A DNA stretch of 64,000 bases from CBDDLD01 sp965250025. GTDB lineage: Bacteria > Bacteroidota > Bacteroidia > Flavobacteriales > Flavobacteriaceae. The translations under genes and the position numbers were made by a program. The stretch spans positions 3,100,001 through 3,164,000 of the forward strand of contig OZ252283.1 in assembly GCA_965250025.1 (NCBI GenBank), in the 5' to 3' direction. This document shows, piece by piece, positions 8,274 through 17,455 of the stretch. The notes beneath the pieces are model-generated. The model saw only the letters and a list, made by a program, of their open reading frames with translations. It was not told the DNA's origin and searched no databases. Within the stretch, counting starts at the first letter, position 1. Each line of letters starts with the position of its first letter.

Positions 8274-9083
8274 ATGAAAGATAAGCGGATATTGTATGTG
8301 TCTTCTGAAGTAGTTCCTTATTTACCGGAAACGGAAATTTCCTCAATGTCATTTGAAGCGCCCAGAATGGTTAACAAGCAAGGTGGGCAAATACGAATTT
8401 TCATGCCTCGGTTTGGAAACATTAACGAGCGAAGACATCAACTGCACGAAGTCATACGCTTATCTGGTATAAACCTTGTTATCAATGATTTAGATATGCC
8501 ATTAATCATTAAGGTGGCATCGATCCCTAAGGAACGCATTCAGGTCTATTTTATTGATAATGAAGAATATTTTAAGCGTAAAGCGACTTTAACTGATGAG
8601 GACGGTAAATTATTTTCTGATAATGATGAACGAGCTATATTTTTTGCCAAAGGCGTTATTGAAACTGTAAAAAAATTAAATTGGGCGCCAGATATCATAC
8701 ATGTTAACGGTTGGCTGGCGTCACTATTACCCCTGTATCTAAAAGAGTACTATAAAACAGAGCCTCTGTTTACAGAGAGTAAAATAGTCACCTCAATATA
8801 CAATCAAAACTTCGAAGGGACGTTAGATAAAAGTATGATGAAAAAGGTAAGCTTTGATGGTTTAGATCCTGAAGTGATTAAGCCACTTGATGAACCTAAC
8901 TATATAAATCTCATGAAAATTGCCATTGATAATTCTGATGCAGTGATCAAAGGCTCTAAGGATTTACCAGATGAGTTAAACACTTACATTGACGATTCTG
9001 ATATTCCATCATTGGATTATTTTTCACTTGAAGAGTTTGCTGAACCTTATACGGAGTTTTACAAAAATAGTGTTCTACAATAG
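8274..9083 (+). CDS. Glycogen/starch synthase-like protein, N-terminal GT5 domain only
   Basis: Similar to the N-terminal Rossmann domain of glycogen synthase: it opens with RILYVSSEVVPY and has RIFMPRFGNINERRHQ, YFIDNEEYFKR and PDIIHVNGWLASLLPLYLK. It is only 269 residues, about half a normal GlgA, and lacks the whole second (GT1-like) domain. The ADP-glucose KxGGLADV loop is replaced by ISSMSFEAPRMVNKQGG, so ordinary glycogen synthesis is unlikely. I chose ATG 8274 rather than the upstream TTG (8238) because the family begins at MKDKRILYV. It lies divergent from panC and 12 bases before a DUF4270 lipoprotein. Role unknown. Confidence 0.85.
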   Translation: MKDKRILYVSSEVVPYLPETEISSMSFEAPRMVNKQGGQIRIFMPRFGNINERRHQLHEVIRLSGINLVINDLDMPLIIKVASIPKERIQVYFIDNEEYFKRKATLTDEDGKLFSDNDERAIFFAKGVIETVKKLNWAPDIIHVNGWLASLLPLYLKEYYKTEPLFTESKIVTSIYNQNFEGTLDKSMMKKVSFDGLDPEVIKPLDEPNYINLMKIAIDNSDAVIKGSKDLPDELNTYIDDSDIPSLDYFSLEEFAEPYTEFYKNSVLQ

Positions 9084-9095
9084 ATACATATCTCT

Positions 9096-10727
9096 ATGAA
9101 AAAAATAAAAATTGCCTCTAAATATGCTATAGTTATTGCATTGTCTACTTCGCTTTTCTTATCCTGTGATAAAGATTTTGCCAGTATAGATTCAGATATC
9201 ATAAATAATGATGTCGCTACAAATTTCGAAACGGATTCGGAACAATACGATATCATTACATACAATGATGCTTTAGGGCCAGTTCAAACCAATAACATGC
9301 CTATTAATTTTTTAGGGTTTTATAATGACCCACTTTATGGCAGTACAACCAGTAGCTTTGTATCTCAATTGACCCCTAGCTCCTTTAATCCTGATTTTGG
9401 AGAGAATACAGAGTTAGAATCAGTAGTGTTATACATTCCATTCTTTAGTACTAGGACAGGTTTTGATGAAGACAACATTCCAACCTATGAATTAGATTCC
9501 ATATTTGGCAGCGGCCCTATAAAATTAAGCATCTATGAGAACACTTTTTTCCTAAGGGATTTTGATCCCGACGGGGAATTTAATGAACAACAGACATACT
9601 TCTCTAATAAAGCCTTATCTAATTCAGAATCTATAAGTGAAACTGATCTTGAAGGCGAATTAATTTTTTCTATAGATGCCATTCCTTTTAGTGGTGAAGC
9701 TATACAAATTTTAGACGAAGATGATCAGCTTGAGCAGATTTTACCTCCCGGTATTCGTATTCAATTAAACAGAGATTACTGGCAGCAAAAAATAATTGAT
9801 CAGGAAGGACAACCTGTATTGAGTAACAGTAATAATTTTAATGAATATTTTAGAGGTCTTTATTTTAAAGCAGAATCTGTAGGTGGTAATGTTGGCGCTA
9901 TGGCAGGGCTCAATTTAGCTTCTAACGATGCTAAAATCACCCTTACTTACACTAGAGATCCTTTTACACCTGGTCAAGACAGGCTTGAAACCACATACGA
10001 ATTAAGTTTCAGACCCAACCGAATCAATTTCTTTGACAACAATTACAACATTCCTCTTCAAGATGGTGATGAAGTTAACGGAGATAGTCGCTTATATTTA
10101 AAAGGCGGTGAAGGCTCTTTAGCTGCTATAAAGCTTTTCAATGGAGATGACAATGATGATGACAACGATACGATGAACACGTTCGAAACATGGAGAAGTG
10201 AATTCGTAGAATTGGATGAAAACGGAGACTTTGTAAAGGCAAAACGCTTAATCAATGAGGCAAATCTCGTATTCTATGTAGATCAGGATATAGTCCAAGG
10301 AGAAGAGCCCGATCGTATCTATTTATACGATATGGACAATAACATTCCTCTAATAGACTATATTACAGATACCCCAAACACAACAGTACCGTTGCAATCA
10401 ATCTCTAATCATTTAGGTATTCTGCAACGAGAAAATGATGAGTCAGATGGTCGGGGCATTAAATACAAAATCAAAATCACCAATCATATCAATAATTTAT
10501 TGAGAGAAAACACTTCAAATGTTACATTAGGATTGGCAGTGTCTGGAAATGTAAATTTAGAAAGTAGTTTAACACAACGATTAGAATTGACGAATGATGA
10601 TTCTGAAAAGCGTATTCCTGTAAGTTCAATTGTTTCACCAAGAGGCACAGTATTGCATGGAAATAATACTGAAGATCAGACAAAAAAAGTATATTTAGAA
10701 ATTTTCTATACCGAACCAAATAATTAA
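9096..10727 (+). CDS. DUF4270 lipoprotein
   Basis: Exported lipoprotein of 543 residues: the N-terminus has a hydrophobic stretch ending in LFLSC (lipobox, acylated Cys 25). The mature part is beta-rich and acidic, with the family features FLGFYNDPLYGSTTSSFVSQ near the N-terminus and WRSEFVELDENGDFVKAKRL in the second half, as in the DUF4270 family confined to Bacteroidota. Function is not known. It lies 12 bases after the GT5-like gene and only 5 bases before glmS, so the three are probably one transcript. A link with cell-envelope sugar metabolism is inference from position. Confidence 0.9.
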   Translation: MKKIKIASKYAIVIALSTSLFLSCDKDFASIDSDIINNDVATNFETDSEQYDIITYNDALGPVQTNNMPINFLGFYNDPLYGSTTSSFVSQLTPSSFNPDFGENTELESVVLYIPFFSTRTGFDEDNIPTYELDSIFGSGPIKLSIYENTFFLRDFDPDGEFNEQQTYFSNKALSNSESISETDLEGELIFSIDAIPFSGEAIQILDEDDQLEQILPPGIRIQLNRDYWQQKIIDQEGQPVLSNSNNFNEYFRGLYFKAESVGGNVGAMAGLNLASNDAKITLTYTRDPFTPGQDRLETTYELSFRPNRINFFDNNYNIPLQDGDEVNGDSRLYLKGGEGSLAAIKLFNGDDNDDDNDTMNTFETWRSEFVELDENGDFVKAKRLINEANLVFYVDQDIVQGEEPDRIYLYDMDNNIPLIDYITDTPNTTVPLQSISNHLGILQRENDESDGRGIKYKIKITNHINNLLRENTSNVTLGLAVSGNVNLESSLTQRLELTNDDSEKRIPVSSIVSPRGTVLHGNNTEDQTKKVYLEIFYTEPNN

Positions 10728-10732
10728 ATCCT

Positions 10733-12580
10733 ATGTGTGGAATAGTTGGTTATATTGGCCATAGAGAGGCTTATCCAATAATATTAAAAGGCTTACAACG
10801 ATTAGAGTATCGTGGTTATGATAGTGCTGGTATAGCTTTATACGATGGCAGTAACATTAAGCTATCAAAAACTAAAGGTAAAGTTTCAGATTTAGAAGCT
10901 AAAATTAGTAATGAAATATCTATTGATGGCACTTTGGGCATAGGGCATACCAGATGGGCAACGCATGGTGTACCAAACGATATTAACTCTCATCCTCACT
11001 ATTCAAATTCAGGAGATCTGGTCATTATACACAATGGTATTATAGAAAATTATGAGTCTCTAAAGAAAGAACTTATTAATAGAGGATATTCATTTACGTC
11101 AGACACGGATACTGAAGTTTTAGTCAACCTTGTTGAAGACGTAATGAAAAATGAAGATGTTAAATTAGGAAAAGCCGTTCAGATAGCATTAAATCAGGTT
11201 ATAGGTGCTTATGCCATTGCTGTTTTTGACAAAAATAAACCCAATGAAATTGTCGTAGCCAGACTGGGTAGCCCTCTAGCGATAGGTATAGGTGAAGAAG
11301 AATTTTTTATCGCCAGTGATGCATCTCCATTTATAGAGTACACTAAAAATGCCATTTATCTTGAAGATGAAGAAATGGCCATTATCCGAAGAGGAAAAAA
11401 CGTTAAAGTTCGTAAGATTAACGATGATGCCCTTGTTGACCCATATATACAAGAGCTTCAACTAAATCTTGAGCAAATTGAAAAAGGGGGATATGAGCAT
11501 TTCATGCTTAAAGAAATATATGAGCAACCAAGTGCTATACTAGATACTTTTAGAGGCCGTCTGCTGACTAAAGACGCTATTATAAAAATGGCTGGTGTAG
11601 AGGACAATATGAAAAAATTCCTTAATGCAGACCGAATAATTGTTGTTGCATGTGGTACATCATGGCATGCAGGCTTAGTATCAGAATATATATTTGAAGA
11701 CCTTGCCAGAATACCTGTAGAAGTGGAATATGCCTCAGAATTCAGATATAGAAATCCAGTAATTACTGAAAAAGACATTGTAATAGCGATTTCTCAATCT
11801 GGAGAAACAGCCGACACATTAGCCGCTATTAAACTCGCCAAATCAAAAGGTGCATTTGTTTTTGGAGTATGTAATGTTGTAGGTTCTTCCATAGCTCGCG
11901 AAACTGATGCAGGAGCATACACGCATGCAGGTCCTGAAATCGGTGTTGCTTCGACCAAAGCATTTACTACTCAGATTACCGTATTAAGCTTAATGGCATT
12001 AAGACTGGCAAGAGCTAAAGGCACAATTTCTAGTTCTGATTACCGACAACACCTTTTAGAATTGGAAATGATTCCTGAAAAAGTAGAAGAAGCTTTAAAG
12101 TCTGACGCTTACGTAAAACTTATCTCAGACATCTATAAAGATGCTAAAAACTTTCTTTATTTAGGAAGAGGTTATAACTTTCCAGTAGCTCTTGAAGGCG
12201 CTTTAAAACTTAAAGAAATCTCATATATACATGCTGAAGGTTATCCTGCTGCTGAAATGAAACATGGCCCTATAGCTTTAATTGACGAACAAATGCCTGT
12301 TGTAGTCATTGCAACTAAGAAAGGTCATTATGAAAAAGTTGTTAGTAATATTCAGGAGATAAAATCTAGAAAAGGTAAAATTATCGGTATCGTTACCCAA
12401 GGTGATGTCAGCGTTAAAGCACTTGCAGATCATGTTATAGAAGTTCCTGAGACTATAGAGTTTTTAACTCCACTACTGACCACTATACCTTTACAGCTGT
12501 TATCATATCATATAGCCGTCATGCTCGATAAAAATGTAGATCAACCAAGAAATTTGGCAAAATCAGTAACTGTAGAATAA
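10733..12580 (+). CDS. glmS: Glutamine--fructose-6-phosphate aminotransferase (isomerizing)
   Basis: Produces glucosamine-6-phosphate, the entry to peptidoglycan and lipid A amino sugars. The 615 residues start MCGIVGYIG, placing the nucleophilic cysteine at position 2 for the glutaminase domain, with GIGHTRWATHG downstream. The C-terminal half has two SIS domains (VACGTSWHAGLVSEY; ISQSGETADTLAAIK) and ends with the conserved NLAKSVTVE. No glmS ribozyme-like structure fits before it, since only 5 bases separate it from the DUF4270 gene. Confidence 0.98.
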   Translation: MCGIVGYIGHREAYPIILKGLQRLEYRGYDSAGIALYDGSNIKLSKTKGKVSDLEAKISNEISIDGTLGIGHTRWATHGVPNDINSHPHYSNSGDLVIIHNGIIENYESLKKELINRGYSFTSDTDTEVLVNLVEDVMKNEDVKLGKAVQIALNQVIGAYAIAVFDKNKPNEIVVARLGSPLAIGIGEEEFFIASDASPFIEYTKNAIYLEDEEMAIIRRGKNVKVRKINDDALVDPYIQELQLNLEQIEKGGYEHFMLKEIYEQPSAILDTFRGRLLTKDAIIKMAGVEDNMKKFLNADRIIVVACGTSWHAGLVSEYIFEDLARIPVEVEYASEFRYRNPVITEKDIVIAISQSGETADTLAAIKLAKSKGAFVFGVCNVVGSSIARETDAGAYTHAGPEIGVASTKAFTTQITVLSLMALRLARAKGTISSSDYRQHLLELEMIPEKVEEALKSDAYVKLISDIYKDAKNFLYLGRGYNFPVALEGALKLKEISYIHAEGYPAAEMKHGPIALIDEQMPVVVIATKKGHYEKVVSNIQEIKSRKGKIIGIVTQGDVSVKALADHVIEVPETIEFLTPLLTTIPLQLLSYHIAVMLDKNVDQPRNLAKSVTVE

Positions 12581-12614
12581 GCCAGATTTTTCTTAAATAG
12601 TTGTCATTTTCTAA

Positions 12615-12632
12615 CTCTACGAGAGGTTTTTT
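12615..12632 (+). terminator. Weak hairpin and T run after glmS
   Basis: CTCT, a three-base loop ACG and AGAG are followed by a run of T within 50 bases of the glmS stop. The stem is only four pairs, so termination is uncertain. Confidence 0.3.
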
Positions 12633-12676
12633 TAAGAATTACGCATTAATACAAGGCTATTTTTCTTAAAATATCC

Positions 12677-12688
12677 TATGCGCGCATA
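12677..12688. promoter_or_regulatory. Perfect GC-core palindrome upstream of the TonB receptor
   Basis: TATGCGCGCATA is a perfect 12-bp palindrome with a GC-only core inside an AT-rich gap. It lies 30 bases before a TATATTTA near-consensus -7 box (12719-12726) and 78 bases before the receptor ATG. It could be an operator; nothing in the window identifies a protein for it. Confidence 0.35.
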
Positions 12689-12765
12689 ATTTTTTAACAA
12701 TTTCTTATCGAATTTTCATATATTTAGTTAAATTGCTCATCGATAAATTTAACTAATTCATTAAA

Positions 12766-15588
12766 ATGAAGACAATCCTAAAGCTTTTTGTAATGCTATT
12801 TTGCTTGGTTTCCTTTGCACAAACCACAGTAAAAGGTAAAGTTACAGACAACACAGGTCAACCACTACCTGGCGCCAATATTATTGTTGTTGGCACAACA
12901 TCTGGCACAAGTTCAGACCTTAATGGTGATTACACCTTAACTGTAGATCAGGCACCGCCATTTACAATACGAATCACTTATACTGGTTTTGAAGAACAAA
13001 CTGTCGAAGTCACCACAAACAATCAAGTCGTTGATGTATCATTAGTAGAAGGTAACGAACTTGATGAAGTTGTGATATCTGCTTCAAGAACACCTGAACG
13101 TATTTTTGAATCTCCGGTAACAGTAGAACGGTTTGGGCTCAAAGCAATTAAAAATACAGCATCAGCAGATTTTTATGGTGGTTTGGAAAATTTGAAAGGT
13201 GTTGATATCAACACTAACAGTTTAACTTTTAAATCCATAAACACCAGAGGTTTTGCAACGTTTGCAAATACTAGGTTCATGCAATTGGTAGATGGTATGG
13301 ACAATTCAGCTCCAGCACTGAATTTCCCATTGGGTAATCTATTGGGTATGGTTGAAACTGATGTACAAAGTGTTGAACTTTTACCAGGAGCGTCATCTGC
13401 ACTTTATGGTGCCAATGCATTTAACGGGATTTTATTTATGACCAGTAAGAATCCTTTTGATCATCCAGGTATCAGAGGATATATAAAACAAGGAATAACG
13501 TCCCAAGAAGCAGCAGGAGATAATAGTTACACAGATTTTGGTATAAGTATGGCTCACAAATTCAGTGATAAATTCGCAGCTAAAGTCAATTTTGGATATT
13601 TAAAAGGAACCGATTGGTATGCTACAAATTATGATGATAAAAACATGCGAGGAGGCACACGTGAATCAAACACTAATTATGATGGTGTAAATGTGTATGG
13701 AGATAATGTAACTACTAACATAAGAGACATTGCACCTGCCAGCATTCAAAGTATAATACCAGATGTAAATGTGAGTAGAACAGGTTATAGAGAAGTAGAT
13801 TTAACCGATTATGACGCTGAAAGCGTCAAAGCAGATTGGGGTTTATACTTCCGTCCTTGGGCTGATGATTTCGAAATTCAATATATCGGTAAGATAGGTA
13901 CTGGTTCTACTATTTATCAGGGAGCTCAACGCTATAGAATAGATGGGTTTTCATTACAACAGCACAAAATAGAAGTTAGAAATGATGATTTTTTCGTTAG
14001 AGGTTATGTCACTTCAGATAAAGCCGGAGACACTTATGTAATGGATGTTGCTGGACCTAACTTATTACAAGCTTGGAAGTCTCATGAAGATTGGTTCCGT
14101 GAATACATTGGTGCTTATGCCGGTGCTGTATTGAATGGCGCGACAGATACACAAGCTCATAGTACAGCAAGAGCTACTGCTGAACAAGGAAGACCAGCTC
14201 TAGGTTCAGAAGAGTTTCAACGCCTTTTTGATCAGGTTACCTCAGACACTAATTTCTTAACGGGTTCTGCATTTAGAGATAATTCTAAAATATATCATGC
14301 CGATGCTAACTATAACTTCCATGATACTTTCGATTTTGCCGAAATTCAAGTAGGTGGTTCATACCGTACATATAGATTAAACTCTTTTGGAACCATATAT
14401 GCAGATGCTAATGGTGCCATTACATATTCAGAATTAGGAGTGTATACTCAACTTCAACGCACAATGGAATTGAATGAAAACTTAGAACTTAAACTAACAG
14501 GTTCTATCAGATATGACAAATCAGAGCTTTTTGACGGTTTCTTTTCTCCAAGAATTTCTGCAGGTTTAACTGTTAATGAAAATCACAATTTCAGAGCGTC
14601 CTTCCAAACAGGTTTTAGAAACCCAGATACTCAATCGCTTTACATTGGTTTAGAAACGGCCTTAGGAACATTGATTGGTGGTGCAACAGATATTGGTGAT
14701 CGTTTTTCTAGAAACTACAGTGTTAGTCAAGCGGGTCAAAGTTTAGGTTTTCCGGCAACTATCACTCAAACAGGAGCCAATGCATATACAAATTCATTAT
14801 TTGCTTCAATAGCTGATGACTTAGGATCACATGATCCTACATCCAATGGTAGTAATTTTATTGGCAATTCAAGTTTTGCAGACCCTGAACAAGTAAGTTC
14901 TTTTGAGGTTGGTTATAGAGGTAAGATAGATAAGTTCATAATAGACGCTTCAGCATATTATAGCATTTACAGTGATTTCTTGGCTAACGAAACAGTAATT
15001 GCCCCACTTTATGGTGATGTTTCTAACTTTGATCTCACAGGTTATGACCCTAATAACCCAGCTTCAGTAGCGGGGCTTAATTCGGATACGCAACAGATTT
15101 TAGCAGCTTTAAACAATCGTGATGTGGTTGGATATCAAACGTATACCAATACTGATGAAACCGTTAATTCATATGGTGCTGCAATTCAAGTTTCAACAAA
15201 AGTATTTGACGGATTTGACCTTAGTGCAAACTATACTTGGGCTCGTTTAGACTTTGATGTTGCCGGTAATCCGGATTTCAGAACAAACTTTAATACACCC
15301 GAACATAAAGTAAAAGCTTCATTCGGAAAAACAGATTTATTCGAAAACTTTGGATTTAATGTCTCATGGCGTTGGAGTGACAACTATTTCTGGGAAGCTT
15401 CTTTTGGTGATGGCGAGGTACCAGCATTTCATGTTTTAGATGCTCAGATTAACTTAAGAGTTCCAAGCCTGAAATCAACATTCAAAGCTGGTGCTACTAA
15501 TTTATTACAAGACGAGTATTTTACGGCCTTCGGTACCGGTTTCATTGGTTCACAATACTATGTATCATGGACAATAAATAACTTATAA
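12766..15588 (+). CDS. TonB-dependent outer-membrane receptor
   Basis: Outer-membrane active transporter of 940 residues. A signal peptide (ends SFAQ) is followed by a carboxypeptidase-regulatory-like domain at about 22-100 (VKGKVTDNTGQPLPGANIIV), a TonB-box-like segment (LDEVVISAS), the plug domain (about 115-235; INTRGFATFANTRFMQLVDG, LLPGASSALYGANAFNGILF), then the beta-barrel. The protein ends SQYYVSWTINNL with leucine at the terminus. It is followed after 21 bases by an SGNH-hydrolase lipoprotein, so the pair probably captures and processes a common ligand, perhaps an ester or lipid; the substrate is not known. Confidence 0.93.
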   Translation: MKTILKLFVMLFCLVSFAQTTVKGKVTDNTGQPLPGANIIVVGTTSGTSSDLNGDYTLTVDQAPPFTIRITYTGFEEQTVEVTTNNQVVDVSLVEGNELDEVVISASRTPERIFESPVTVERFGLKAIKNTASADFYGGLENLKGVDINTNSLTFKSINTRGFATFANTRFMQLVDGMDNSAPALNFPLGNLLGMVETDVQSVELLPGASSALYGANAFNGILFMTSKNPFDHPGIRGYIKQGITSQEAAGDNSYTDFGISMAHKFSDKFAAKVNFGYLKGTDWYATNYDDKNMRGGTRESNTNYDGVNVYGDNVTTNIRDIAPASIQSIIPDVNVSRTGYREVDLTDYDAESVKADWGLYFRPWADDFEIQYIGKIGTGSTIYQGAQRYRIDGFSLQQHKIEVRNDDFFVRGYVTSDKAGDTYVMDVAGPNLLQAWKSHEDWFREYIGAYAGAVLNGATDTQAHSTARATAEQGRPALGSEEFQRLFDQVTSDTNFLTGSAFRDNSKIYHADANYNFHDTFDFAEIQVGGSYRTYRLNSFGTIYADANGAITYSELGVYTQLQRTMELNENLELKLTGSIRYDKSELFDGFFSPRISAGLTVNENHNFRASFQTGFRNPDTQSLYIGLETALGTLIGGATDIGDRFSRNYSVSQAGQSLGFPATITQTGANAYTNSLFASIADDLGSHDPTSNGSNFIGNSSFADPEQVSSFEVGYRGKIDKFIIDASAYYSIYSDFLANETVIAPLYGDVSNFDLTGYDPNNPASVAGLNSDTQQILAALNNRDVVGYQTYTNTDETVNSYGAAIQVSTKVFDGFDLSANYTWARLDFDVAGNPDFRTNFNTPEHKVKASFGKTDLFENFGFNVSWRWSDNYFWEASFGDGEVPAFHVLDAQINLRVPSLKSTFKAGATNLLQDEYFTAFGTGFIGSQYYVSWTINNL

Positions 15589-15609
15589 TAACGAAAAAGA
15601 AAACACGTG

Positions 15610-17262
15610 ATGAAAAATATAAAATATATAGCACTATCATTCCTAACATTAGGTATGTTGTCTTGTGATAATGATGCTCTAGACGAGCTTAGAGACAGAA
15701 ACAATGATACTACCGAAGTATTACCTGAACTTACTACAGGCACAGTTGATTTTTCTAACTATGTTGCAATAGGAGCTTCTTTTACTGCAGGATTTACAGA
15801 TAACGGATTGTTTATAGCTGCTCAGGAGAATTCATTTCCAAATACTCTGGCCAGTAAATTTGCCATGGTAGGCGGAGGAACGTTTACACAACCTCTGATG
15901 AATGACAATTTTGGCGGTTTAATATTGGGAGGTAATCCTGTAATAGATCCAATGACCGGGCAACGACTTTTCAATGAAAGGTTAGTGTTTGGTGGCGCCG
16001 GACCTGTTCCGTTACAGAGCGTAAATCCTATGGCTATGTCAACAACGGATTTTGCACTTAACAACCCAACCGGACCTTTTAATAATTTAGGAGTTCCTGG
16101 TGCCAAAAGTTTTCATATGGTAGCACCTGGATATGGAAATATCACCAATTTTCCTGCCGCTGCAAACCCTTATGCTATTCGTATGACAGGAAATGCTCCA
16201 AATGCATCAATGTTAGAACTGGCAGTTGCACAAAACCCAACATTTTTTACCTTATCTGAAGTTGGAGGTAATGATGTTTTAGGTTACGCAACTACAGGAG
16301 GAGATGGTAGTAATCCAATCACTGATACAGCAACATTTGATACTGCTTTAAATGCATTAGTTGCCGGTTTAACTGCCAATGGTGCTAAAGGTGCCATAGG
16401 CAATTTGCCCAATATTACCAGTTTGTCTTTCTTTACGACAGTACCTCACAATCCATTAGATCCATCTAATCCTGATTTTGCATCACAGATACCAACATTA
16501 AACACTATTTATGGTGCTTTGAATGATGTATATGCTTTTTTAGGTGTTACCGGAAGAAATATTACATTTTCTGATAGTGAAGCAAATCCTGTAGTGATTA
16601 GAGATGAGAGTTTAATGGACCTTTCAGCCCAAATCACTGGTGTTTTGAATGCCAACCCTCAATTCCCTGCATTTATAGCACAATTTGGGTTACCACCACA
16701 AGCAGCACCATTGGTTGCCAACCTTTTAGGCTTAACTTATGGTCAATCTCGACAAGCAACATCTAATGATTTATTAATACTCCCAAGTTCGTCAATAATT
16801 GGCACTGTAAATGAAGATGCTTCTAACTTATTACAGCTTCAAGGATTACCTGAAGCTTTAGCGAATCAATTTTCTGCTGAGGGTGTTTCTCTACCTTTAG
16901 AGGACAAATGGGTTTTAACTCCAGAGGAGCAAACAGAAATTGCTACTGCTACGGCAGCTTATAATGCTAGCATTTCTGCAGTAGCCACAGCAAATGGCTT
17001 AGCATTAGTTGATTTAAATTCAATTTTAGAACAGGCTTCAACAGTAGGAATTGATTTTGATCAATTTTCATTAAATACCAGTTTAGTCTTTGGCGGATTA
17101 GTTAGCTTAGATGGTATTCATTTAACCGCAAGGGGTTATGCCTTAATGGCCAATAGCTTTTTGGAAGCTATAGACGATACTTACGGTTCTAATTTTTCAG
17201 AATCAGGAAACCTCGCAAAAGCAGGGGATTTCCCAACATCATATTCTGCTCAACTACAATAA
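15610..17262 (+). CDS. SGNH/GDSL-family hydrolase lipoprotein
   Basis: A probable outer-membrane lipoprotein of 550 residues with lipobox LGMLSC near residue 20. The SGNH blocks are all recognisable: block I AIGASFTAG (nucleophile Ser), block III VGGNDVLGY (Gly and Asn) and block V LDGIHLTARGYALMA (Asp and His). It is therefore a probable esterase or lipase with a large insert between blocks III and V. I chose ATG at 15610 rather than the GTG three bases earlier. It follows the TonB receptor by 21 bases and ends 24 bases before a strong terminator, so the two genes form a closed unit. Confidence 0.9.
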   Translation: MKNIKYIALSFLTLGMLSCDNDALDELRDRNNDTTEVLPELTTGTVDFSNYVAIGASFTAGFTDNGLFIAAQENSFPNTLASKFAMVGGGTFTQPLMNDNFGGLILGGNPVIDPMTGQRLFNERLVFGGAGPVPLQSVNPMAMSTTDFALNNPTGPFNNLGVPGAKSFHMVAPGYGNITNFPAAANPYAIRMTGNAPNASMLELAVAQNPTFFTLSEVGGNDVLGYATTGGDGSNPITDTATFDTALNALVAGLTANGAKGAIGNLPNITSLSFFTTVPHNPLDPSNPDFASQIPTLNTIYGALNDVYAFLGVTGRNITFSDSEANPVVIRDESLMDLSAQITGVLNANPQFPAFIAQFGLPPQAAPLVANLLGLTYGQSRQATSNDLLILPSSSIIGTVNEDASNLLQLQGLPEALANQFSAEGVSLPLEDKWVLTPEEQTEIATATAAYNASISAVATANGLALVDLNSILEQASTVGIDFDQFSLNTSLVFGGLVSLDGIHLTARGYALMANSFLEAIDDTYGSNFSESGNLAKAGDFPTSYSAQLQ

Positions 17263-17285
17263 ATTAGACACTTACAATACATCAC

Positions 17286-17317
17286 AAAGCACGCTTGTTT
17301 ATAGCGTGCTTTTTTTA
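17286..17317 (+). terminator. Intrinsic terminator after the SGNH lipoprotein
   Basis: AAAGCACGC, a nine-base loop, GCGTGCTTT and a T run form a perfect nine-pair stem. It separates the receptor/lipoprotein unit from atpD. Confidence 0.85.
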
Positions 17318-17363
17318 TATAAAAAAGCTTCTCAAAAAACCTCTTTATTTTTAAATAAAAATA

Positions 17364-17371
17364 TATCTTTG
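17364..17371 (+). promoter_or_regulatory. -7 box of atpD-atpC
   Basis: TATCTTTG fits TAnnTTTG. It implies a leader of about 80 bases before the atpD ATG at 17456. No clear -33 TTG. Confidence 0.5.
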
Positions 17372-17455
17372 CAGCGCGAAAAACAGGCTATCTTTTTCTT
17401 AAGATTGTTTTGTTATTTCTGATTTAAATAATTGCAAAATAAAAACAGATAAGTA

